Shown: in pieces, positions 11,801-22,624 of the stretch | Numbering within the stretch: the first letter of the stretch is position 1 | How the letters are laid out: each line of letters starts with the position of its first letter | Assembly (NCBI GenBank): GCA_949128115.1 | Contig: OX421964.1 | Coordinates: forward strand, 15,896,892 to 15,960,891 | From: Anaspis maculata | Taxonomy: Eukaryota > Arthropoda > Insecta > Coleoptera > Scraptiidae | Reading direction: 5' to 3' | DNA: 64,000 bases | Notes under the pieces: generated by a model | Seen by the model: the letters and a program-made list of their open reading frames with translations, nothing else | Database searches by the model: none | What the model was told of the DNA's origin: nothing | Position numbers and translations under genes: made by a program

Positions 11801-11884
11801 TAGGGATATAAGTAATTTATTAGTACGAATAGGTATTGAATAAACACTCACCAGTTCTTCTTGGTCCCGTCTCTTCTTCGACAT
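8812..11884 (-). CDS. F-box/leucine-rich-repeat protein, copy 1 (apparently intact, 3' end not found)
   Basis: Three exons read on the minus strand. Exon 1 is 11852-11884 (M-S-K-K-R-R-D-Q-E-E-L), ending at a GTGAGT donor. Exon 2 is 9582-9825, or 9582-9833 if the ATG at 9831-9833 is the start. It holds an F-box (D-H-V-P-D-E-I-L-Y-K-I through L-A-K-V-S-Q-R-F-Q-R-L-C and L-W-K-K-L) and ends at GTGAGT. Exon 3 is 8812-9437, with several LRR-type L-x-x-L-x-L stretches, ending AAG|GTGAGT. All junctions keep phase 0. The bases ATGTTCCAG before exon 2 can be read either as a start codon or as an acceptor; the acceptor reading joins exon 1 smoothly and is supported by conservation of exon 1 in three copies. 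F-box/LRR (Skp2-like) proteins select substrates for SCF ubiquitin ligases. The conserved donor after exon 3 implies at least one more exon, which I could not find. Confidence 0.62.
10065..11575. mobile_element. Non-autonomous hAT element in the intron of F-box copy 1
   Basis: The ends are CAGAGCTGGGCA and its complement TGCCCAGCTCTG, a classic hAT terminus. They are flanked by a perfect 8-bp target duplication CTTGGAAC at 10057-10064 and 11576-11583. The interior is rich in imperfect 'aagtatttgaatac' repeats around a non-repetitive core (about 10370-11220). No transposase was recognised. The same element at the same site is in copy 2, so it predates their duplication. Confidence 0.9.
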
Positions 11885-12060
11885 TGTTGATTGTTTACGC
11901 ACAGTATGATTCTATTAATTTTCACAGATTTGCACGTGTAACGACGATGATCATAGAACGACAGCCAAGAAGGAAGTGAAGTGAGAAGTGATGCGAAGGG
12001 GAAACGACCTGAGAAGCTAGACTCGTAAGACCCTCCCTCAATCAATTGTTTCCTCTAAAT
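11885..12060 (-). promoter_or_regulatory. Conserved 5' flank of the F-box gene
   Basis: About 150 bp upstream of the exon-1 ATG are conserved in all three copies (11885-12060, 24577-24720, 43445-43570), including 'tttgcacgtg' and 'ctcatagaacgacagcc'-like blocks. All flanks beyond diverge through insertions. Conservation next to a start codon suggests the 5'UTR and core promoter, but no TATA box or initiator is certain. Confidence 0.35.
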
Positions 12061-12141
12061 CTTGCAAATGCATATTTGTCAAGATATACACAGAGAAAGC
12101 ATAAGGCAGAGCGAGCCACATACCTGTGTAAAACATGCATA

Positions 12142-12846
12142 CAGGGTGATTCACAACTTATGACTTTCCTTTCAAGGGGTTATGGGGCCCCAAAAACTTG
12201 ACTTCATGTGCTTGAAAATAATTCAAAAAGCTATATGGTTTACGAGGAAAAAAATAATGAAAATTTGCCAAACATATGTGGGACTAATGGGTTTATTTTT
12301 CTATCTGTTGATGAGACATACGATTCAACAATAGTTCAACGATAAGCGAAAATGTTTCTATGTAAACACTCCTGTAGCAATAATCGGAGGTATATAAAAA
12401 TAAATAATTTGTCAGTGTCAACCTCAACTGATGATGCCTCGACTTACTCCTTTTCCTCGTCTCTTGGTCCATTACATAAGGTAAGGACCCTTATGTTTGG
12501 CTGATGGTCGCAATTATCCACTCGGGTTACCTATCTAATTGTATTTGTACCCGCTACTTGTAAATTTTAGTTGAATAGGTAAGATTATTGGTCAACTAAC
12601 GTCATTCTTAACAATAATACCTTATTATCGATCAACCATTATTGAGTATGTTGTTTCCATAGTACCAGATTAGAATTATCTACGTGAGGCATTGCATCGG
12701 CGATTCCCAAAATTTTCTTCGATGTTGAGTTCAAATTAGTCAATAATTCAGGATTTTTTTTTCAATTTTTCCCCCTCAGAAGTAGTTTTTCTGGCACATC
12801 CTGAGCTCACCCGTGAAAGGAAAGTCACAAGTTGTGAATCACCCTG
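12142..12846. mobile_element. TIR element (CAGGGTGATTCACAAC family), private to copy 1
   Basis: The ends are CAGGGTGATTCACAACTT and its complement, with the inverted match extending over 'gactttcctttca'. They are flanked by TA on both sides (12140-12141, 12847-12848). Copy 2 has the uninterrupted site 'catgcatatacagg' at 24816-24829, so the empty site is visible in this window. A TA duplication fits Tc1/mariner-type insertion. No transposase was seen. Confidence 0.85.
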
Positions 12847-12850
12847 TATA

Positions 12851-13803
12851 CAGGTGTCCCGGAGTAAGTATCACAAAATTCACAGGGAGATGGAAAATTG
12901 AAAAATAAAGAAACTTTTGTGGATAAACATACCCTCGCGAACGTATAATAACGGAGATACAGGCTTCCAAAGTTGTTGAAAGAAAAACATTTTTTTGCAT
13001 AACTTTTGAACAGTTCAACCGATTTCATTCAAATTTGAATCAATGTTTACAAAAACAGGTCTCTATTGAACACTGATAACGTATTCTATCGAGCATTTTT
13101 AGGGTCGAAGATAATAGGGGTTACCTTCACTCTTTTCTCCCTATTTTTGATTCTCCCAGATATTTTTAGAAATGGTTTCAATTTTTGGATTCTACGTTCA
13201 ATTTAAAGAGAAAAGTTACTCTTGCAAATATTTGATAAGAGTTTGCGTGAGAATTTTGATGAGTTTGCTTAGAGGCTTAGCTTTCGAGACATTTTGGTTT
13301 GAATCTTTGGAAAACATCTCAAAATCGTCCCTTTCCAGGGCCCGAATAGTTTTTCCTTGAAAAACTCCATGTTTCTCAGCAAAAATGGTGGTTCATCAAC
13401 TTAAAACACCAAGAAAACTCATTCCAGTTGACGGATCATGAGTTTTCTTGAATTTGAATTTTGAAGCCCTGGAAAGTGGCGATTTCGAATTGCTTTTCAA
13501 CATTTCAAACACAAATATCTCAGAAATGAAGGCGCTAATCAAAATTTTGCAAGAGTAATTTTTTTCTTCAAACTGAACGTAGAATTCAAAAATTGAAACC
13601 ATTCCCAAAAATATTCGAGAAGATTAAGAATGGGAGGAGGGGGAAAGGGAAAGGAAGGGTATCCCCTATTATCTTTGTTGATGGACCTGTTTTAGTAAAC
13701 TTTGGTTTGAATTTGAATGAAATTGGTTGATTGAAAAAAGTCCCTTTTTTTCCAAATTTCTATCTCCCTACGAGTTTTGTAACACTTATTTCGGGACACT
13801 CTG
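12851..13803. mobile_element. Palindromic TIR element (CAGGTGTCCCGGAGTAAGT family), copy 1
   Basis: The left end CAGGTGTCCCGG pairs with CGGGACACTCTG on the right. Long internal arms also pair, for example around 'ttgcaaatatttgataagag' on the left and its complement near 13540. It sits next to a TA and is the counterpart of 24825-25838. Copy 3 lacks it at the same position (43655). Confidence 0.8.
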
Positions 13804-14160
13804 CATAGAGTGTTCCAGAAATAGTGCCCCAGATTCCAAAATAATTTGAGGAAATGGTTCAAAATGTCTTGAACAATGTTGTGAAATTTTTGAAGCTTTT
13901 TTTTGTTAAAATGCCTAGGAAGGTCGAAGGGTGGGGCATCGCTTCCTTCTATTTTCATTATCTGATGAGGCTCTAGTGAATTTGTTCAAATCGAGAAAAA
14001 ATGAACTCTTCATTGTATCTTAAGCTGTTGTCTATCATACAAGGAGAAATCGTGAACTCAAAACTCAAAAAAGGAATTCTTGAAAAAATTATGAAACACA
14101 GAGTCAAATTGTGCTTTCTTGAACGGCTTGAGAGTCTGGGGCATGAGCTGGGACACTCTG
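13804..14160. mobile_element. TIR element (AGTGTCCCAG family), shared by all three units
   Basis: The inverted ends 'agagtgttccagaaatagtgc' and 'gagctgggacactctg' share a G-T-G-T-(C/T)-C-C-A-G core. Counterparts lie at about 25841-26203 and 43657-43960. Because all three units carry it, it was inserted before the triplication. Confidence 0.7.
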
Positions 14161-14179
14161 TATATTAGGTGGAGGAAGA

Positions 14180-15728
14180 CCAATCACCCTACGGTATCGT
14201 TACGGTAATTAGTGTGAATGCAACCTTCCGAACCACTGGCCAGGTAAACAGCAAATCATGCCCAAAAACTACTTTGTGAATGAAAGACGGTTTCAAAAGA
14301 AGTTTGTGTTGATCGTCCCATATCTGTGCGTCTATAGCACACAATGCGGGTACGGGAGATACCCCAGGGTGAATTGTAGAATTTGTTCGATTTTTTATCG
14401 GCAAAAACTGTTATTCAGTTGTTACAAGGACGGAGTTTCCCAACCTAAAAACAGCATCGGTTACAAAACGCCTGTCAAGTGGCAGTGCCTAGTGACAAAA
14501 AGCGAAAAAGGTGCCGATCAAAATTGCACAACAGCCCGGATGAAGGCACAGCGCAAATTAGGCCTGGAAAAACATGGAACTGAAGAAATTGTGAAAAGAT
14601 CGCGGCTTTTGTATTGCGGCGGTCCGTCTGTCCTGGTCGACAATACAATTCGACCTGCGGATGAGGTCGTAGAATAATAAACATGGGCTGTTTCTGCTTG
14701 CAGTCTAGTGAGTACCTATGTTATGGCCGGATTTTGTAGTATACCTAAAAGTTTTTGTTCCAACAGAATAGGTCCCTTCGTTTCGGTTTTTTTGAGTGCG
14801 CATGTATGGCGCGAATTGCGTAGTTTCGTACACCGATATTGAAAATTAACACTAATATTGTAGTGCACCTAAAATTCCACAAATAATTTGGTTGAATGTT
14901 AGATACCAATTTTTATATTTAAAGAAGATGTTTCATTGAAATTAAGTTCAATCATCATTTGTGGAAGTTCAGGAACAAAGAAAATGGCAACAGCGCTCAA
15001 AACAACAATACGTCGGCGTCAACTGTCACTTGTGACAATTATGATGACACTTTTCGTTTCTACCTGATATACCTTTCATTTGCTCATATGTTGACGAAAG
15101 AACGCAACTTCTTGAAAATGGCTGTACCGAGAACGAAGCTCAAAAAGATACGAAGAGATGCATTTACAATGTGTGTGTAAAAGTGACAGCCAGGAACCAG
15201 TAGTTGGTCAGGCGGCTAGATAGAGCATGCAGCGTTGCCATTCAACTGACAGGTGGAGGAAAGTTTTCAAAACTTGGTGCCTTCAAGCATGCGCACCTGC
15301 CCAAACGAGGTAGCCTATAGGCTTCACGTATCAAACTCCAAAATTACTTCCAAGCTATATTGAGAAAAATCGTCCGACGGGTTGCAAAAAAATTGTTTCA
15401 AAACGACTCACTTATATGCACTGCTAGATTTTTGTTTTTAGTCCGATGTTAACGGATTTGGTATCAGTGAATAGCCAATAAAATAGACGGCCAAATTCCG
15501 CAACGCCCCTAATTTAATGTAAGAAGTATTCCACGTATGAGATGTACCGAAGTACGCATTATGCTAACTCCCAAAATGTCATGAATTATGTTATTCTCTT
15601 GTATGGTTTTGTTTTGCTCAAAAAATAAAAAAAATACTGATCATACCAGGGGCGTGCGTAACCAAGTACCCGCAGCCCCCGCGATAGTGGGGGGCTCCGA
15701 ACTTTTTGAGATTTTATGGGACCCCTAA
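14180..15728. other. Conserved upstream block of the duplicated unit, no certain gene
   Basis: This block is collinear with about 26240-28005. It holds an open frame at 14959-15180 (start at an alternative codon, containing W-K-F-R-N-K-E-N-G-N-S-A-Q-N-N) that stays open in copy 2 at 27231-27473 with a few changes, and a less conserved one at 14258-14677. In copy 2 the latter region carries frame changes. I recognise no domain. The modest, non-synonymous-looking differences do not prove selection. Confidence 0.4.
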
Positions 15729-15894
15729 AGGTGCGTTCAGTCAGCTCATTTAGCCGTAAGTTTTAATTTTAGTCGCAAGCGCAGCCACACCCATTGGCAC
15801 TTATCAACCAGGCTCCTCAGAACAGCCAATAAGCGATACAGCGCTTACGGCTAAAATTGAAACTCGCGGCTGAATATGCTGACTGAACGCACCT
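15729..15894. mobile_element. PIF/Harbinger-like MITE
   Basis: The ends are AGGTGCGTTCAGTCAGC and its near complement, extending to GCCGTAAG and CTTACGGC inside. The flanking 3-bp duplication is TAA (15726-15728, 15895-15897), the usual TWA target of PIF/Harbinger elements. Length is 166 bp. The counterpart in copy 2 is 28006-28171. Confidence 0.85.
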
Positions 15895-15897
15895 TAA

Positions 15898-16440
15898 GGG
15901 TCTCCAGTACAAAGAATTTATTTCCAATTTGCCCCTATTCTTGAGAATATATGCAACACTATATACACAAGTCCAGGTACCTGCTTTCAAGTCTTTGCTT
16001 GGTTTAACAATGCATATGATCCCGTCTACTTGTAAGGGCCATAAAGCCATAAAACTCATCTATTCGCCATTATTGTCACCGGGTAAGGTGGTCAAAAAGT
16101 GTTTATTCAACTACCTACCTACAAAATAAGTACCTGCTCTAAATTTAAATCCGTACAATAAAATACTTCCGAAATGTGATATTTCTGGTGGCAAACACTA
16201 CAGAGCAAGATAGCTTTTTGGCTGGAAAAAAAAACATTTTTACAAAAATCGTTTTAAAACATTGAAATTTTGATATTAGAATTTTCAGTCAGGCTAACCT
16301 CTTTTACGAAGAGACTTCACAAAGCAAAAATTTATGGACGTCCCTGGATACTCGTCGGGAGGGTTTTGAGTTTACATAACCGATTTTTGTGTGGCTGTGG
16401 AGCAGGATTTTGTTTTCTTTCTAAATTCTAGAAGTACTTA
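15898..16440. repeat. Dispersed repeat, also at 38882-39440
   Basis: It opens with 'gggtctccagtacaaagaa' and shares collinear blocks with 38882-39440 ('gatatttctggtg.caaacacta', 'ctggatactc'). Differences are many, so it is an old copy. Type unknown. Confidence 0.7.
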
Positions 16441-16479
16441 GTGGTCTTAGCGCATTTTCTTAGTGCAGTTATTGTCAAT

Positions 16480-17400
16480 CTGTCATTGATAGAAATGAAG
16501 TTAAGCTTGAAAATTGAATGTTCATGCGAGACACGAGTAAGAATCACGTTTCATGACAATCGTTCCATCAATGAGAAATTCCAATATGGCGACCAAGATA
16601 GCGACGGAATCATAAAATTCAGCTTGGAAATAAGAATGCTTATACAAGACAAGAGTGAGTTCCAAGTTTCATGTTAATCGTTCAACTAGTAAGAGATTTC
16701 AATATGACGGCCAAGATGGCGGAGGAATCATGGAATTTGGTTCGAAAATAAGAATGTTCACACGAGATTAGAATAAGTTCCAAACTTTCATGGCAATCCC
16801 TCTACTAATAACAGATTTCAATATGGCGGCCAAGATGACGGCAGAATAATAAAATTTAGCTTAAAAATAACAATGACAATGTTCATACAAGAGTGAGTTC
16901 CAAGTTTCATGACAATCGTTGCACTAGTAACAAACTTCAAGATGGCGGCGGAATCATGAATTCCAGCTTGAAAATTGAGAATGATCATACGAGACAAAGG
17001 TAAGTTCTAAGTTTAATCGAAATTGTTCCACTATTATGAAATTCCAATATGTCGGCCAAGATGGCGGCACAACCATGGAATACAATCTGACCACTGGCCA
17101 CCCTTGAGAACCTAAGCTATCCATCGGAAAAATTTCCAGGGCTGTGGCTTCATTCCCCGGGGAGGAGTTCAATTTTCTTAGAAGTGCACAGGAAATCTTT
17201 GTTTTTTGATAAAAGTAATGATCACTATGTATGGATAAAAATAATAATGCACATTGGCCACCCTTGGGGACATCAGTTATCTATCAAAAAAAGTTCCAAG
17301 GCTCTAACTTCATTCCCAGAGGAGTACAACTTCTTAATTTCTACACGAACAGACAGACAGACGGACAGACAAATAAACCGGCTATATAAGCGTCATTTTC
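16480..17400. repeat. Degenerate tandem repeats ('atggcggccaagatggcgg' family) and a duplicated block
   Basis: Units of about 120-130 bp holding 'ttccaagtttcatg.caatcgttccact' followed by 'caatatggcggccaagatggcgg' recur four to five times between 16480 and 17070. A second repeat, 'ggccaccctt...', occurs at about 17096 and 17259. A short (gacagacg)-type microsatellite lies near 17346. Related units occur at 42490-42680 and 54270-55070. Confidence 0.7.
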
Positions 17401-17536
17401 TTACGAAAATGCTCTAAAAATCGGTTGACTAGGAGGTATAGAAGATTTGTTTTCTTTCAAATTGTTTTCATATATTGCCCAATACAGAATACTAGACGTC
17501 GAAGTCAGTTTCAAAAGGTACATATACATCCATATT

Positions 17537-18023
17537 TAGGGTTACCATAAGCCTTTTTCAGTTTCCAGGACAATAAATCCTTGAAATCCGGACCAAAATC
17601 CGGACATACCTCGGGACATACTTACGTAGGTGCACATAGCCATGACCTTTTTTTTTTTTTTTTCTTACTTTTTTTATGAAATTATGAGACATACGACATA
17701 CTGCAAGGTTAGCAAAAGAAATCGTGCCACAAGGATTGGAAGATCAAAATAAGAAATAAATTGAGGACTTGCCGACTTGATCATTATCGGTTATGGTGGT
17801 ACGACTGCTGTAATAAGTTACTGCCCGCAACGCGATGCGCCAAATTCAGAATAGCAAAATCAGCTGTTGGGTACGGCCAGCCAGCGTTGTCCGATAGGCA
17901 ATAACCCGATGAATGCGTGATAATTTAATTTTTCCGGACGCTATCTACTTTCCCGGCCGGACTTCCCCGGACGCCTCAAAAACCAAAACATGTCCGGGTA
18001 AATCCGGACGTATGGTAACCCTA
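17537..18023. mobile_element. hAT-type MITE
   Basis: The inverted ends TAGGGTTACCATA and TATGGTAACCCTA are flanked by a perfect 8-bp duplication TCCATATT (17529-17536, 18024-18031). The interior is 487 bp with 'tccggac' motifs near both ends and a T-run near 17650. It has no coding capacity. Confidence 0.9.
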
Positions 18024-18235
18024 TCCATATTAGATACATTACAAGAGGATGAATCTAGGTAAAAATCTAGGAGGATATAAGAATAGGGAGGGAGTATAAC
18101 CCAGCTTGTGGACGGGGGGAAATGAAGCCGGGTGACGTAAGGGGTGAGGTAGCAACTACGCCCAAAAATTGCATCTAGTCTCAAGGGTATTTTGACTTTT
18201 GTACTTTGAATTGACATTATTGAAATAATTTGAAA

Positions 18236-19016
18236 CTATTTGAGGTTATTGAGATTTTTTTGGTTGTCATAAAATAAGTCTTGCCTGATATCTTTTATCT
18301 TTGTGCCTGGATCTTGTTTGGGTGGTGCTTCATCTATAAGAGCTGAATAGATCAGCTTTCCCAGGTGTGAGAAAGACATGCAGAGGCTACGTGCGCTGGA
18401 TACAATATGATGTATGAAGAATATCCCATCAATGCGAGCCGAAGCTGCCGAAGAGAAGATGCCTACCTGTAGCATAAGGTCGCCCGATGTTTCAGTAGAA
18501 TGTTGGACAAGGATGAGAATGACCAGCAAATTCCAAAAATAATAAGCAGAAAATAAGCAGTTCGATTCTACCCTCCTAGATTTTACCACGTATTTGTGAG
18601 GTCAGCGCACTGTTGATAGACCCAAAGATGATCTACACTTTGTGATCTACACTGAACAGTGAAAAAGGTACTCTCTGGAAACCTTATCATCAGCCAATCT
18701 TAAGGGCTGTGTAGACTTCAAGGTCCATGGCAAAATTACAATGAACAGTATCTAGGTATCTATCTTGGTAGAACTCCTACTGCTACGGACTATCACCTAC
18801 CACGAAGTTAGTGACGAAAATGCCAATAAGTAGAAGTAATGGAAATCCAACGATCATCTTTAGGAAGGATGTGGCTGGATCTGGTGCAGCACAAGCGTCA
18901 TAGACTGACACTGACAAGAGCGACAGCTCGCAGAAATTGACGTGGCAATATTCAGTTTCAATGGTAAAGTGATGAAAATTTTGGGCGTACAAAGATGATG
19001 GATATGACATTTCCAT
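18236..19016 (-). pseudogene. Possible gustatory-receptor-like fragment (two exons)
   Basis: The first exon candidate (about 19010 to 18801) encodes C-E-L-S-L-L-S-V-S-V-Y-D-A-C and a hydrophobic helix (M-I-V-G-F-P-L-L-L-L-I-G-I-F-V), then a possible GTAGGT donor. The second frame (18589-18236) begins with another hydrophobic segment (Y-Y-F-W-N-L-L-V-I-L-I-L-V), continues H-S-T-E-T-S-G-D, and after a helical stretch ends with charged D-I-R-Q-D-L-F-Y. Two membrane helices, an S-T-(E)-x-(S/A) turn and a charged loop before an F-x-x-Q-like end recall insect gustatory receptors. There is no complete seven-helix gene, no start and no TYxxxxxQF tail, so it is at best a fragment. A 33-bp inverted repeat (18066-18100 and 19040-19072) brackets it. 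Confidence 0.3.
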
Positions 19017-19089
19017 GGCTTCACTTTTTATGACGGACCTTCCCTCCCTATTCTTATATCCTCCTAGGTAAAAATAGAAAACGCAAAAT

Positions 19090-19640
19090 TAATGTCTGTG
19101 TCATCATTAGCATTTATTCCCTGAACCCCGCTGGTTGTACCTGCTACCGTGGCACGGTCGTATACTTATCATAATGGGTCACTACACAAAAGGAGAACCA
19201 ACAACGTGGGATCTAAGAAAATGTATTGTTGGTTGCCTATTCTAAAATATTTAGCCCCTAAATTGGATTCGTTTTTTTGCTATGAATCCACTAAATTTCA
19301 ATTCTACAAAAAAATACCTCTGTCGCGCCCTTGAGAATTGCGTGTGTGACTAGAATATCATTCTAATTTTTCTTTGGGGAAGTTTGGTGAGCTGCTACCC
19401 CTTATTCGGATTTTTTTGATTGTTGTGATTTTTTTCAAAAGTAACTGGAATTTTCCAAATTTCTCTCTGTCGCGCCCTTTATTCACTTGAATATAGTCAT
19501 TTAGCATCGAGACCCTACTTCCAAAACCTATCCTGGCTTCTCAATTCCTGATTCCATCGGCCCTGACACTCGGTAATTCAGCCAGTTTTTACCCTGATGT
19601 ACTGGAGACCGTTAAGTAGTTAAGGTATGTTAAGAAATTG
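19090..19640. repeat. Dispersed repeat, also at 41910-42440
   Basis: It shares long collinear blocks with 41910-42440, such as 'aaaatgtattgttggttgcc', 'ctaaatttcaattcta', two 'ctgtcgcgccc' boxes and 'actggagaccgttaa' at the end. Same orientation. No TIR or TSD was identified. Confidence 0.75.
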
Positions 19641-19644
19641 CAAT

Positions 19645-20030
19645 CGGAAAGGAAAGGTATGTGCGTACAATTCATTTTGGGATGGGGACCCCAAACTCGG
19701 CTCCCAATCTGTTTTTTTTTAAATCTTGCAAAATTGTAAGCGAGTTCGCAGTTTTGTAACTGTTAGCGCCAAAACTCAAGCCTAGTTAAGATAGGAAGAG
19801 CGTAAGGGTACGTCATCTAAAAGAATTGGTAAGGTGGGGAGAGGCCTGCGGCAGAGCAGGGCAGTTGGTTCTGTTGGTAGCGAAACGTGATGGGCGAAGG
19901 AGTTGGAATAAAGTTGTTATGCGAAAATCGTGAAAAAAGGTGATCTACCGCCCCCAGCCCCAAATTACCACAGTTGACATAACATCCTTGTGTTTTGTGA
20001 TAGGTACACTTAGGTATATTATAAATACAA
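19645..20030. repeat. Dispersed repeat, also at 28196-28232 plus 29363-29705
   Basis: It runs from 'ggaaaggtatgtgcgtac' through 'ccaaactcggctcccaatc' to 'cgcccccagccccaaa', matching a second copy in which a LINE has landed. This copy therefore shows the empty LINE site (19668-19675). Confidence 0.8.
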
Positions 20031-20035
20031 GGCGC

Positions 20036-20460
20036 GGCGCCGCAAACGGACACATTTGAAATTGAGATATCTCAATAAGCACTGGCCCCATTTTAACCAC
20101 ATTGGCACCAAACTGAAAAGGAAAGGTTGCATTTTTTGAAAAATTTGTTTTCTCGACATGGAATTTTGCTGGGAACAGGTCATTTTACATTTTTTTCATT
20201 GTTACTCTGTACATTGTAACGGGTGTTTTTTTAAATCTGGCGTCCAAGTATGCTGTGCTCCAGCCGAATAGAGCCTCATTCGGCAATGAAAAAAATGTAA
20301 AATGACCTGTTCCCAGCAAAATTCCATGTCGAGAAAACAAATTTTTCAAAAAATGCAACCTTTCCTTTTCAGTTTGGTGCTAATGTGGTTAAAATGGGGA
20401 CAGTACTTATTGAGATATCTCACTTTCAAATGTTCCGTTTGCGGCGCCGCACCCTGTATT
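20036..20460. mobile_element. Palindromic repeat ending at duplicated unit copy 2
   Basis: The left half ('ggcgccgcaaacggacacat...ctgggaacaggtcatttta') is repeated in reverse complement to 20460, around a centre at about 20250. One arm only occurs at 30616-30810 and a partial one at 8350-8440. Its right end abuts the left breakpoint of duplicated unit copy 2 (about 20475). Confidence 0.8.
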
Positions 20461-20800
20461 TATATATTTATAGAGAATTTTTTTTTTCAGTCATCCCGTC
20501 TCGCCAGAAAAAGTAGATACTTTTTAGTTTTGGCGTCATTTGTGCTAAAACACTGAAAAATTCATGTAAAAAAAACTAGCAAAAAATCGAGGTTCGTTAT
20601 TAAAACTCACCTCATGAAATCTGGTTTGAGTTCGGATTGGAGGAAACAAAGAGTTTCCAAACTTTGATGATGGATTATCTGGTTCATGATCGCTGGCATT
20701 TTCAAGTTCTGGAATGGTATCCCAAAGTACTTCAAATTTCTGGCGCGATTAAAGAGAACTGTGTGCGACTCCACTATCGTTGCAAGGGAGCTATCAAGTA

Positions 20801-21555
20801 ATAGTAATAGTAAAAGTACTTTATTAAATTTAAATGTGTACAGACATTCAAATTGGGAGTGGGTTTAGCAACGCTGTTCTGCCACCCACCCCTAAACACA
20901 CCCAAAACATATAACATGTAGGCACAATACAAAGTCAAAAATAATTTACAATCTATCATAATCCTCATCTCAAAATTATCACAGATGTTTTCCCGAGAAT
21001 TAGTGTATCAATTATATATTTGAAATGAGTTTTTGTTTAAAGTACAAACATTGGAACTATCAGCAAGAACGGAAGCGTTTTTATTTACAAAATTCGGAGC
21101 CCAGTACTGAAATGAACCCCTAATCCACTGCGTTTTATACGCAGGTATTTGGTATAAATTTATACATCGTACATTGTAGGTATTCTGGCGCTGTAACAAC
21201 AAACTATGTAAATACTCCGGCTTTTCAAGACATCCATACTGAGATTCAAACCTTTGTTTCATTTTCAAAATTTTATGACGTTCATACACAGGTGTTACAT
21301 GGTCTCTATACTGTACGTCAAATGAGAAACGCAAGCATTGGTTTTGAAATTTTTGGATTTCCATTTCGAATTCATCAGTTAAAATAAAATAATAATACAC
21401 ACTTCTACAATAATTAAAAGGAGATAAAAGTAAAGCGTCAGCCAACCGCCACTTAACATGCTGATCTGAATACTTCTTTAGTGGATAAACAGATTTGAGT
21501 TTGAAATTAGCGTTAGACAATAATTTATTGACATTCTTTTGGAAAGTCAAGTTTC
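20801..21555 (-). mobile_element. 5'-truncated LINE inserted in F-box exon 3
   Basis: Oriented on the minus strand, it encodes the C-terminal part of a LINE reverse-transcriptase protein: L-S-P-F-N-Y-C-R-S-V-Y-Y-Y (the usual 'P-x-x-(D/N)-Y-C' region), then I-Q-K-F-Q-N-Q-C-L-R-F and a basic tail, with a stop near 21008. The 3' end carries an AATAAA-like signal and a TACTATTAC-type tail. The flanks CAAGTA (20795-20800, 21556-21561) form a short target duplication. The clade (RTE, CR1 or Jockey type) was not resolved. It is dead on arrival, lacking the endonuclease and most of the RT domain. Confidence 0.85.
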
Positions 21556-22624
21556 CAAGTAGGAGTAGATTAAGTGTTTCTCGGAAGTGAACTCCTAGCA
21601 GTACCAGTTTTTCCACTGTTTCAGGTATGTGATCGCAGATGGTACGTAGCAATTGTGAGGATAGAAGATATGCAGTCGAATCCAATTCTCTCGAAGGATT
21701 GCAGCCGTTGAAGAGCTCTTGAATGCCATCGACGCTGACGCCATCTAAGAGCTGCTATCCTATGGACAGCACTCCCAGGTTTTCATGTTTGGAGACTGCC
21801 TTCATCAATCCAGAATTAAGTTGATGGTGGGACAGGTCTTCCAGTTTCACTTGTTTCATTCTACATCTCTCCAGTATGAACAATATTTGGTCGCAGTGCC
21901 ACACCCCCCTCCTCCCAAATCCCGTCAGGTCGAGCTTTTTGACCGGCATGTGGAGATTTGATGATATTGCCTATTGGTCATTCTGGATATCAGGAATCTG
22001 GTACAAATATAAAAAAGTTAGCCTTCAATCAGGTATAAGCAATTGTTTTCAAGCTATTTTGCATATAGGTAGATCTCTACATCACTACTCGAGGAAATAG
22101 AGAATAGGTGGATGCAGATCTAGGCAGAGACAAATACTCACATAACTCCAAGATAAATCCAATTGTTCAATCGGAAGTCCACTCGTCATAAACTTTTTTA
22201 TTTTGGGGAAGGTGATCACTTGTCCAGTCAAAGAAAGCTTTTTCCTCAGTTGTTTGTCCTTGCACACCCTCTGGAATCTTTGGCTGACCTTTGCCAACGT
22301 AAGCAAGTCGGATTTTGGGAGAACTGCGGCTATTTTGTACAAGATTTCATCTGGTACATGGTCAAAATAATTGATACTTTGCTCCTGGAACATAATTTTT
22401 AAGAAGAGTAGGATATGGATGGGAGTAGGAGCAGATTATTTCAAGAATAGTTATAAGAAGTGGGAGAAATAAGCCATTATAAACTAGTAAGATGTTTGAA
22501 AAACGCGTACTCGTGCAAGTGTGTAAGTTAACACGTGCTTGAATTCAATTGATGAAGATTTCATAGAGACATTTGGCTCACGTATGATAATACGACTTTT
22601 CATCCTGAGGAAGCGGCTTGGAAC

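Larger units (their letters stand above)
8340..15897. repeat. Duplicated unit, copy 1 (F-box/LRR locus)
   Basis: From about 8665 the sequence runs collinear and in the same orientation with 20475-28174, and in two separated blocks with 31170-33705 and 43300-44140. The part 8340-8660 is shared only with copy 3 (30720-31170). The unit holds the F-box gene, a hAT element in its large intron, several palindromic MITEs, and about 1.5 kb of conserved upstream DNA ending at a small PIF-like MITE. The right-hand homology with copy 2 stops exactly after that MITE. Confidence 0.9.
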
